20,091 nucleotides of DNA. Source: a virus. The first letter of the stretch is position 1. Every line of letters starts with the position of its first letter. The translations under genes and the position numbers were made by a program. The stretch is taken from the IMG/VR virus record IMGVR_UViG_3300017786_000201, positions 1 to 20,091 of that record, one strand, 5' to 3'. The notes beneath the pieces were generated by a model. The model was not told the DNA's origin and did not search any database. It was given only the letters and a program-made list of their open reading frames with translations. Of the stretch, positions 8,006 to 14,749 are shown piece by piece.

Positions 8006-8950
8006 ATGCCAAGAAATGTATACTTTAGTCAAGGGACAACAGGAGAGCAAAATCTCTACGAAGACATTACCATAGAAGGTTTAAAAATCTATGGGCATGA
8101 TGCCTATTACATTCCCCGTAAGATAGTCAACGAAGACTCTATTTTCAACGAAGACCAATTGAGTTCATTTGGTTCTTCATATATGATTGAAGCATATGTT
8201 GCTAATGTAGATGGTTATGAAGGTGAAGGTGATTTACTTTCTAAGTTTGGTCTTGAAATCAAAGACCAAGTAACACTGGTTATCGCAAATCGTCGATGGG
8301 AACAATTAGTAGGTCGCCACGTTGCAAGTGATACTGATTTAGATAGGTCTGTTACTCGAAGGCCGATGGAAGGTGACCTTGTATATCTTCCTTTTGCAAA
8401 AGGTTTATTTGAAATTACTTTTGTTGAGGCAGAAGACCCCTTTTATCAATTACAAAATCTTCCAACGTTCCAACTAAAATGTGAGCTCTTTAAATATAGT
8501 GGAGAAGATATCGACACTGGAGTGGATATAATTGATACATATGAAACTCAATTTGCAGATAGACAAAGATTGACTTTAGGGGCTGGATCAGGTGACTATC
8601 ACATTGGAGAAAATATTTCACAAATTATACCTGATGAGTCTACTGGAGGTACACGAACTATATCGGCTGAAGTTGCAGAATGGGATTCTGTCAATAAGTA
8701 CTTAACTGTATACGGAGTACAAGGATTTGATGATTCGCCAGGTATTACATTTGTACCTGATGGAAACAATATTATAGGAGAAACATCTGGTGCAAGTTAT
8801 GTAATAACAAACATTGGAGCTGATTTATCCACTGACTTGGCTCAGATGGAATCAGTAGACCCAGATTCAGATAACTCAGAATTTGAAACAATAGGAAACA
8901 ACTTTATCGACTTTTCAGTAGATAACCCATTCGGATTACCAAATGCTTAG
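8006..8950 (+). CDS. gp14: Neck protein gp14
   Basis: 314 aa against 256 in T4. gp14 works with gp13 in the neck that connects packaged head to tail. Motifs shared with T4 gp14 are plain: GLKIYGHDAYYIPR (25-38), IFNEDQLSSFG (46-56), DGYEGEGDLLSKFGLEIKDQVT (69-90), MEGDLVYLPF...LFEITFVEAEDPFYQL (121-149), and FKYSGEDID (162-170). The extra length is mainly at residues about 196-271, where a GEN/GETSGA-type beta module occurs like that inserted in gp13. The C-terminus (FIDFSVDNPFGLPNA) ends with the short acidic/Pro tail usual for the family. The ATG at 8006 is chosen over one at 8001, which is in another frame. The stop overlaps the gp15 start by 8 nt, indicating coupled translation. Confidence 0.93.
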   Translation: MPRNVYFSQGTTGEQNLYEDITIEGLKIYGHDAYYIPRKIVNEDSIFNEDQLSSFGSSYMIEAYVANVDGYEGEGDLLSKFGLEIKDQVTLVIANRRWEQLVGRHVASDTDLDRSVTRRPMEGDLVYLPFAKGLFEITFVEAEDPFYQLQNLPTFQLKCELFKYSGEDIDTGVDIIDTYETQFADRQRLTLGAGSGDYHIGENISQIIPDESTGGTRTISAEVAEWDSVNKYLTVYGVQGFDDSPGITFVPDGNNIIGETSGASYVITNIGADLSTDLAQMESVDPDSDNSEFETIGNNFIDFSVDNPFGLPNA

Positions 8951-9716
8951 CGGAAGACCATATTATAATCAGACTATTCGAAAATGCGTTGCAGTTTTTG
9001 GAACGATATTTAACAATATCCATTACACTAAACCAAGTAAGGCAAAGGAAAGAGTACCCATTGCTTATGGTCCAGCACAAAAGTTTTTATCTAAATTAAC
9101 AGATGGCGGAGCTGGTACTAATAGATTATCTTTGAAATTACCAAGAATGTCTTTTCAGATTACTTCGATTGATTTTGACTCAACTCGTCAATTAAACAAA
9201 TTAAACAGATTAAAATATTCAGATAGTCCAGGTGGTAGAAATACATTATTTCAAGGAGTGGCCTATAATGTTGGAATGGATTTAGTTATTATTGGTAAAG
9301 ACCAAGACACTGCTTTACAGGTTTTAGAACAAATAGTTCCAACCTTTAAACCCGACTATACAGTTGCGATTAAAGATATGCATAGACCCGGTTCATCAAT
9401 GGATGTACCTATAGTTCTTCAAAGCGTTAGTGTTGATGATGACTATGAAGGTTCTTATGAAGATACAAGAGTTTTAACATATACATTAAGTTTTATAATG
9501 AAAGTTAACTTCTATGGTGAAGTTATTAAATCACCGATTATTAAAACAGCAGAAGCATATTTTCATACATCACCAACTCCACCTGCGCCTTCAGTAATGA
9601 TAACAGATGCCACACCAGAAGCTGGAGTCAAAATAACAACAGGAGCAACTGATACAGAGTCTAGCTTTACAGCTACAACTACTTTTGGATTTATAAGTCC
9701 GAGTTTTAGATTATGA
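8943..9716 (+). CDS. gp15: Tail completion and sheath stabiliser gp15
   Basis: 257 aa against 272 in T4. gp15 forms a hexameric ring at the head-proximal end of the tail, stabilises the sheath and provides the docking face for the neck. Shared landmarks with T4 gp15 are: N-terminal GRPYYNQTIRKCVAVFGTIF, RVPIAYG (37-43), the LPRMSF segment (67-71 region), EQIVPTFKP (129-137), VPIVLQSVSVDDDYEG (155-170) and the following TRVLTYTLSF strand (175-184). The last 55 residues are Pro/Thr/Ser-rich and likely disordered, as in T4. It overlaps gp14 by 8 nt and gp16 by 4 nt (ATGA), with no strong ribosome binding site of its own, so reinitiation from gp14 translation is likely. Confidence 0.92.
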   Translation: MLSGRPYYNQTIRKCVAVFGTIFNNIHYTKPSKAKERVPIAYGPAQKFLSKLTDGGAGTNRLSLKLPRMSFQITSIDFDSTRQLNKLNRLKYSDSPGGRNTLFQGVAYNVGMDLVIIGKDQDTALQVLEQIVPTFKPDYTVAIKDMHRPGSSMDVPIVLQSVSVDDDYEGSYEDTRVLTYTLSFIMKVNFYGEVIKSPIIKTAEAYFHTSPTPPAPSVMITDATPEAGVKITTGATDTESSFTATTTFGFISPSFRL

Positions 9717-10135
9717 GTAAAAAAGATAAAATGAGAGATGCTTTGGCAGCTAACTTACCAGTCAGACCAGGGGTAAAATTAGTATCAAGGCAAGAAGATA
9801 TTATTCACGATACAGAAACCGATGTTCATCTTGTTAGAGAAACTCTAAAAGATTTAATTGGTAAGTCTACTGAAGCATTAGAACACCTATCAGTAATAGC
9901 CTCTGAAACTGAACACCCTCGAGCATTCGAAGTTCTTTCTAATATGATAAAACAGACCGGAGATTTGACCGGCGAATTACTTGATGTACAAAAGAAAAGA
10001 AAAGATATCACTCAAGGAAAAGACGCAATGTCAAATACTACGACTAACAACGCGATCTTTGTAGGTTCTACACAAGAATTACAAAAAGCCTTGAGAAAAA
10101 CAAAAAAGGCTATAGATGTCACAACCGAAGACTAG
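9713..10135 (+). CDS. gp16: Terminase small subunit gp16
   Basis: 140 aa against 164 in T4. gp16 is the DNA-recognition and regulatory partner of the gp17 packaging motor and forms rings through a central coiled coil. The protein has a short N-terminal region (DALAANLPVRPGVKLVSRQ), a central helical segment (about 35-97: ETDVHLVRETLKDLIGKSTE..., ASETEHPRAFEVLSNMIKQT..., LLDVQKKRKDI) typical of the oligomerisation domain, and a charged tail ending KALRKTKKAIDVTTED. The conserved EHPRAFEVLSNM phrase is usual for this family. It shares ATGA with the gp15 stop and overlaps gp17 by 20 nt, keeping both terminase subunits under coupled translation. Confidence 0.88.
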   Translation: MSKKDKMRDALAANLPVRPGVKLVSRQEDIIHDTETDVHLVRETLKDLIGKSTEALEHLSVIASETEHPRAFEVLSNMIKQTGDLTGELLDVQKKRKDITQGKDAMSNTTTNNAIFVGSTQELQKALRKTKKAIDVTTED

Positions 10136-11714
10136 TACTGGATATTTAGGAAACGCGCTTGTAAAAAGAGATGGCGTAGAACATCCATATACCGAAGAAG
10201 AAGTACAAGAATATTCTAGGTGTATGGAAGACCCGGTTTACTTTGCATCAAAATATATTAAAGTAATAAATCTTGATAAAGGGTTAATGCAATTTAAACC
10301 CTATGACTATCAAAGAAAGATGTTACAGCATTTTAATGATAATCGATTTTCTATTATTCTTGCATGTCGACAATCAGGCAAGTCTATTAGTTCAATCATT
10401 TATATTCTATGGTATGTGTGTTTTCACCCTGATAAGACTGTTGCTATTCTTGCTAATAAAGGAGCCACCGCGCGCGAGATGCTTTCTCGAATTCCGTTAG
10501 CTTTAGAAAACTTACCTCACTTTATTCAGCCTGGAGCAAAGGAATTAAATAAAGGCTCGATAGGATTCTCTAATAATTCAAAGATAATTGCAGCAGCAAC
10601 ATCCGCATCTTCTATTCGTGGTCTTTCAGTCAACTTACTATTCCTTGACGAGTTTGCTTTTGTCGAAGGAGCTAATGAGTTTTATACTTCCACATATCCT
10701 GTAATTACAGCGGGTAGTGAAACAAAGGTGATTATTACCTCGACTGCAAATGGTGTTGGAAATCTTTATTACAAATTATATGAAGGTGCAAAAAGAAAAG
10801 ATAATGACTTTAAATCTTTTCGGGTTGATTGGTGGGATGTACCAGGTAGAGATGAGGCTTGGAAAAAACAAACAATAGCTAATACATCTGAATTCCAATT
10901 TGAACAAGAATTTGGCAATAACTTTCTTGGTACATCAAATACTTTAATAGCTCCTACGTGCTTATTAGGAATGAAATCATTCAGTCCTATTCATTGGAAA
11001 GACAATATAAAATATTATGAAGACCCGATACCTGGTCACATATATGTTTTAACTGTAGACGTGTCAAAGGGTAGAGGACAAGACTATTCTACATTTAATA
11101 TTATAGATGTAATGCCTAATCACTTTAAGCAGGTAGCTACGTTTAGAGATAATGTTATTTCACCATTGGTGCTCCCAGATGTTGTAATTAAAGAAGCCAA
11201 AAAGTACAACGACGCATTAGTTGTAGTAGAAAATAATGATATTGGTCAAGTTGTTTGTAATGCTATCTATTATGAATATGAATATGAAAATCTTTTTGTA
11301 GAATCGACTGTTAAATCTGACGGTGTAGGTGTTACTATGAATAAAAAGATTAAACGGATTGGTTGCTCGAATCTTAAAGATATCATTGAATTAGGAAAGT
11401 TAGATATAAGAGATGAACAAACAATTAATGAATTAACAACCTTTGAAGTAAAAGGTGGAAGTTATGCTGCATCTGATGGTAACCATGATGACTTGGTTAT
11501 GAATTTAGTTATGTTTGGCTGGTTTGTTTCATCAGACGCTTTTGGCAATCTTTCTGAAACAGATTTAAGACAGCTTTTATATTCTAATACTCTTTCATCA
11601 AAAGAGATAGAAGAAGATTTACCACCAATAGGCCAAATACAAGAAAAGAGAACCATAGGTGGTCATTGGACAAGTCAGTTGGCTGATGAGTTAAAGGCGT
11701 TCAACTCCCTCTAA
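10116..11714 (+). CDS. gp17: Terminase large subunit gp17 (packaging ATPase-nuclease)
   Basis: 532 aa against 610 in T4. gp17 drives ATP-dependent DNA translocation into the prohead at the portal and cuts the concatemer. ATPase domain: Walker A variant CRQSGKS (84-90), Walker B LLFLDEF (174-180) with catalytic E179, coupling motif TSTANG (208-213). RNase H-like nuclease domain: acidic residues D315 in LTVDVSKGRGQDYS, E372 in VVVENNDIGQ, and D458/D459 in DGNHDDLVMN, corresponding to the three metal-binding acids of T4 gp17. All key residues are present, so the enzyme should be active. The shortness relative to T4 lies at both ends. AAGG at 10106-10109 supports the start at 10116 inside the end of gp16. 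Beyond the stop lies the promoter for the tail genes. Confidence 0.97.
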   Translation: MSQPKTSTGYLGNALVKRDGVEHPYTEEEVQEYSRCMEDPVYFASKYIKVINLDKGLMQFKPYDYQRKMLQHFNDNRFSIILACRQSGKSISSIIYILWYVCFHPDKTVAILANKGATAREMLSRIPLALENLPHFIQPGAKELNKGSIGFSNNSKIIAAATSASSIRGLSVNLLFLDEFAFVEGANEFYTSTYPVITAGSETKVIITSTANGVGNLYYKLYEGAKRKDNDFKSFRVDWWDVPGRDEAWKKQTIANTSEFQFEQEFGNNFLGTSNTLIAPTCLLGMKSFSPIHWKDNIKYYEDPIPGHIYVLTVDVSKGRGQDYSTFNIIDVMPNHFKQVATFRDNVISPLVLPDVVIKEAKKYNDALVVVENNDIGQVVCNAIYYEYEYENLFVESTVKSDGVGVTMNKKIKRIGCSNLKDIIELGKLDIRDEQTINELTTFEVKGGSYAASDGNHDDLVMNLVMFGWFVSSDAFGNLSETDLRQLLYSNTLSSKEIEEDLPPIGQIQEKRTIGGHWTSQLADELKAFNSL

Positions 11715-11725
11715 ATTGCGCTTCT

Positions 11726-11733
11726 TATAAATA
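11726..11733 (+). promoter_or_regulatory. T4-type late promoter (TATAAATA) for sheath gene
   Basis: Exact octamer 11 nt after the gp17 stop. Unlike the other copies, which lie 6-18 nt from a start codon, this one is 75 nt from the gp18 ATG, giving the only substantial leader in the window. Confidence 0.85.
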
Positions 11734-11739
11734 GAGGAG
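11734..11739 (+). promoter_or_regulatory. Orphan Shine-Dalgarno-like GAGGAG
   Basis: A strong ribosome-binding sequence directly after the late promoter, with no ATG, GTG or useful TTG at a workable distance (the two nearby TTG codons meet TAA within five codons). The same GAGGAGA string occurs after the next promoter, where it properly serves gp19. Here it may be a relic of a lost gene or simply part of the promoter-proximal consensus. Confidence 0.5.
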
Positions 11740-11794
11740 ATTGAAATTGAGATAAAACCTTATTATGAATAAACTTATCATTAAACTAACTGAC

Positions 11795-11800
11795 AAAGGA
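11795..11800 (+). promoter_or_regulatory. Ribosome binding site of gp18 (AAAGGA)
   Basis: AAAGGA ends 8 nt before the ATG at 11809 and fixes the start of the sheath gene. The same AAAGGA form precedes gp13 and gp23. Confidence 0.75.
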
Positions 11801-11808
11801 AAATAATT

Positions 11809-14130
11809 ATGGCATTCCAAGTATCTGCTGGGGTCGAAGTAAAAGAAATCGACCTAACAAATGTTGTGCCAGCGGTCTCTACCTCAATAGGTGGATTCGC
11901 CGGTACATTCAGATGGGGGCCGATTGAGCAAATAAAACTCATAGGTTCTGAATCTGATCTCGCAAACGAATTTGGTAAACCGGATAGCTCGCATGCTCGT
12001 CCTTTTTACACAGCATCTTCGTTTTTAAAATATGGTTCGGCTCTTAAAACTGTAAGAGCGTCGAACTCTTCACTCAAAAACTCATCTAGCGCATCTGCAG
12101 CTGGAGTTATCACAGGAATAGGAATTAGAGATACTCAAGGAGTATCAGATTCACCTAGTGGACAACTTCTAGAAACTGCTGATCATGGTCTGAAAGATAT
12201 CGGATCCGCAGCTGACATACCTTCTGAAATCTTAGTGGTTTCAAGTACAGGGTCTGGCGCTGAAGTTCAACCTATATATGGTGTCCAATCATTACATTCT
12301 GATGGTACTGGCGCTGGTGGCGGAGGAATTATTCTTAGCCAAGGCGGAACCGGATATACTGATGGTGATGTTATTAAGATTGACTTAGGAGAAAGTAAAG
12401 AACTTTCTTTAACAGCTACAGTCACTGATGGAACAATTACTTCAGTTTCTGAAAAAGTCAATTCTGCTAAGCAACAAAATAGTTCACCTGTAAGATCAAA
12501 CGGATTAATTACACCAACAAAGTTTGCTAATCAGATTGCAACTGGTGGAACTGGTTCAGGAGCATTAATATCTCTTAAATATTCTTTACAACACTTTAAT
12601 GTTACAAGTGGCGGAAGTGGATATTATAACAGAGCTATTGCTCAAACCGATATAGACCACGCTATTCAATCTGGTGATTCGCCTAAACTTCAGATTCTTG
12701 CCGATGGCGTAGAAGTATATCCAGTTTTAGGTACAGTCGCAACTGATCAACCTCATGACTTCAGTCCTCAAATTTCTATTACAGGAGCAGGTGGAGATAA
12801 ACTCATCAAGAATGATGATGACTTTGATAATGCAACTGGATTAGATGCAGGTTATTATTCACGATATGCTGGAATATTAGGAGATGGTACTAAAACATAT
12901 GTTATTACTTCTGCCAATGCAGCTTCATTAACAATTGGTTCTGGCACAACTTTAGCCAATTCTCAATTTGATGCAGCACCAGATTCTGGTGAAGTTCATA
13001 TTCTAGTAACATCATCATCTGATGCTCTAACTGATTCTGGTACATCGGAAACCGTCGTTGAAAGATGGCCTTTCCTATCTACTACGGATGGAGCTAAGAA
13101 AGAAGATGGTACTAATAACTACTTCAAAGATGTGATTAATACAGGCTCTGATTGGGTTTATGTTGGAGATGCTTCGGCTGCTTCAACTGGTGGTTCATAT
13201 TCACTAACAGGTGGAGCTGACGCTGGAACGAGAGAAGACGGAGAAATCAGTCAAGCATTAGACTTGCTAGCTGATTCAGAAACGCAAGATGTAAACTTAC
13301 TTTTCACAGAAGAAGATACAAATGGAAAAACCGTATTAGCCAATAAAGTATTGAGTATTGCAACTGATCGTAAGGATTGTGTAGGATTTATTACACCTCC
13401 TATCGCAGATACAGTTAATACACAAACTCCTTTGGATAACGTAAAAGACTTCTTACAGTCAACATCAGCTGTAATCACACCTAGAAATTCTTATGGAGTT
13501 CTTGGTTCGACAGCAGTTTATGTTTACGATAAGTTTAATGATAAGTTCCTCTATATTGGAACTCAAGGTCACTTAGCCGGTCTTTGTGCAAATACCGATC
13601 AAGTTGCTGAAACATGGTTCTCACCAGGTGGATTCAATCGAGGTCAGTTACGCGGAGTAACTAAGTTGGCTTTCAACCCATCTAAAATTCAAAGAGATGA
13701 GTTGTATAAGGCAGGAATCAATCCTATTGTAACATTCCCCGGTCAAGGTACAGTATTGTTTGGAGATAAAACTCTACAAGCTAAACCTTCCGCGTTCGAT
13801 AGAATTAATGTACGTAGATTGTTTATCACTCTTGAGAAAGCAATTGCTACTGCAGCAAAATTCCAGTTATTCGAACTAAACGATGAGTTCACCAGAGCTT
13901 CTTTCAGAAACTTAGTTGAACCATTCTTACGCGATGTTCAAGGTAGACGTGGTATTACAGACTTCTTAGTAGTATGTGATGAAACCAATAATACCGGTCA
14001 AGTAATCGATACAAATCGTTTCGTTGCGGATATCTATATTAAACCAGCTCGTTCTATTAACTTTATCACTCTTAACTTTATCGCCACAAGAACAGGCGTT
14101 GAGTTCAGTGAGATCGTTGGGAATGTATAA
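11809..14130 (+). CDS. gp18: Contractile tail sheath protein gp18
   Basis: 773 aa against 659 in T4. gp18 polymerises around the tail tube and contracts to drive the tube through the host envelope. The N-terminus is the classic sheath start (FQVSAGVEVKEIDLTNVVPAVSTSIGGFAGTFRWGP, residues 3-38). The conserved core lies at the C-terminus: SPGGFNRG (605-612), AFNPSKIQRDELYKAGINPIVTF (621-643), the INVRRLFITLEKAIATAAK helix (666-684), FELNDEFTRASFRNLVEPFL (688-707), and the final beta strand IKPARSINFITLNFIATRTGVEFSE, which takes part in inter-subunit handshakes. Residues about 100-470 are a variable, surface-exposed, Gly/Ser-rich region with two GG(T/S)GY beta motifs (around 180 and 269); most of the excess length lies here. 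The TAA stop is embedded in the late promoter for gp19. Confidence 0.96.
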   Translation: MAFQVSAGVEVKEIDLTNVVPAVSTSIGGFAGTFRWGPIEQIKLIGSESDLANEFGKPDSSHARPFYTASSFLKYGSALKTVRASNSSLKNSSSASAAGVITGIGIRDTQGVSDSPSGQLLETADHGLKDIGSAADIPSEILVVSSTGSGAEVQPIYGVQSLHSDGTGAGGGGIILSQGGTGYTDGDVIKIDLGESKELSLTATVTDGTITSVSEKVNSAKQQNSSPVRSNGLITPTKFANQIATGGTGSGALISLKYSLQHFNVTSGGSGYYNRAIAQTDIDHAIQSGDSPKLQILADGVEVYPVLGTVATDQPHDFSPQISITGAGGDKLIKNDDDFDNATGLDAGYYSRYAGILGDGTKTYVITSANAASLTIGSGTTLANSQFDAAPDSGEVHILVTSSSDALTDSGTSETVVERWPFLSTTDGAKKEDGTNNYFKDVINTGSDWVYVGDASAASTGGSYSLTGGADAGTREDGEISQALDLLADSETQDVNLLFTEEDTNGKTVLANKVLSIATDRKDCVGFITPPIADTVNTQTPLDNVKDFLQSTSAVITPRNSYGVLGSTAVYVYDKFNDKFLYIGTQGHLAGLCANTDQVAETWFSPGGFNRGQLRGVTKLAFNPSKIQRDELYKAGINPIVTFPGQGTVLFGDKTLQAKPSAFDRINVRRLFITLEKAIATAAKFQLFELNDEFTRASFRNLVEPFLRDVQGRRGITDFLVVCDETNNTGQVIDTNRFVADIYIKPARSINFITLNFIATRTGVEFSEIVGNV

Positions 14131-14133
14131 ATA
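14126..14133 (+). promoter_or_regulatory. T4-type late promoter (TATAAATA) overlapping the gp18 stop
   Basis: Exact octamer; its bases 3-5 are the TAA stop codon of gp18. It ends 18 nt before the gp19 ATG, leaving room for the strong GAGGAG ribosome binding site at 14137-14142. A dedicated promoter plus strong ribosome site fits the high copy number needed for the tube protein. Confidence 0.85.
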
Positions 14134-14136
14134 AAA

Positions 14137-14142
14137 GAGGAG
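14137..14142 (+). promoter_or_regulatory. Strong ribosome binding site of gp19 (GAGGAG)
   Basis: GAGGAG with a 9-nt spacing to the ATG at 14152, the strongest Shine-Dalgarno match attached to a start in this window, and it fixes the gp19 start. Confidence 0.8.
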
Positions 14143-14151
14143 ATATAAGAC

Positions 14152-14682
14152 ATGGCAACATTTAGAGTAGACGATTTTAAATCGAAACTAACAGGCGGCG
14201 GAAGTAGACCAAATCTATTTCGTGCCACAATCAACTTCCCCGGTTATGCCGGAGGAGATGTCGAGCTAACCTCATTTATGTGTAAGGCTGCTCAACTACC
14301 TTCATCAGTGGTTTCTCAAATTGATGTACCTTTCCGAGGTCGTCAATTAAAGATCGCTGGAGATAGAACATTCGAAAACTGGAATATTACAGTTATTAAT
14401 GAATCTAGTATGGTGGTTAGAAATTCATTCGAACGATGGATGAATGGAATTAACGAACACGCTTCGGGTACAGGATTGGTTAATCCAGTCGACTACCAAG
14501 CGGATATGTTAGTCGAGCAATTAGACAGAAATGACAATGTACTTAAATCATGCAATATTAGAGGAGCCTTTCCGGTAAATCTAGGAGCTGTTGATTTGAG
14601 TTATGAAACAACTGACACGATTGCAGAATTCACCGTTGAGATGGCCTACCAATATTGGGAATCCGCCAACGTAACAACTTAA
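14152..14682 (+). CDS. gp19: Tail tube protein gp19
   Basis: 176 aa against 163 in T4. gp19 stacks as hexameric rings to make the inner tail tube through which DNA is ejected. Typical family landmarks are the N-terminal FKSKLTGGGSRPNLFRATINFPG (residues 9-31), CKAAQLPSSVVSQIDVPFRGRQLKIAGDRTFENW (43-76), the helix RNSFERWMNGINEH (90-103) and the C-terminal FPVNLGAVDLSYETTDTIAEFTVEMAYQYWE, which forms the beta strands lining the tube. It is complete and ordinary. It lies 21 nt after the sheath gene and is followed by a terminator, so sheath and tube form one transcription unit, with an extra promoter for the tube. Confidence 0.95.
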   Translation: MATFRVDDFKSKLTGGGSRPNLFRATINFPGYAGGDVELTSFMCKAAQLPSSVVSQIDVPFRGRQLKIAGDRTFENWNITVINESSMVVRNSFERWMNGINEHASGTGLVNPVDYQADMLVEQLDRNDNVLKSCNIRGAFPVNLGAVDLSYETTDTIAEFTVEMAYQYWESANVTT

Positions 14683-14695
14683 AAGTTTAATTAGA

Positions 14696-14726
14696 AAGGG
14701 AGTTGAGTTTAATGCTCAGCTCCCTT
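14696..14726 (+). terminator. Hairpin terminator between gp19 and gp20
   Basis: A 12-bp stem (AAGGGAGTTGAG, 14696-14707, with CTCAGCTCCCTT, 14715-14726, one G-U pair) and a 7-nt loop, starting 13 nt after the gp19 stop. The following sequence, ATCTAATCTT, is only moderately U-rich, so it may end transcription partially or act as a 3' stabiliser for the tail-tube message. Confidence 0.75.
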
Positions 14727-14735
14727 ATCTAATCT

Positions 14736-14743
14736 TATAAATA
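14736..14743 (+). promoter_or_regulatory. T4-type late promoter (TATAAATA) for portal gene
   Basis: Exact octamer 9 nt after the terminator stem and only 6 nt before the gp20 ATG. T4 late transcripts begin several bases past the octamer, so the gp20 message from this site would have almost no leader. No Shine-Dalgarno match lies between. Confidence 0.8.
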
Positions 14744-14749
14744 TATATT

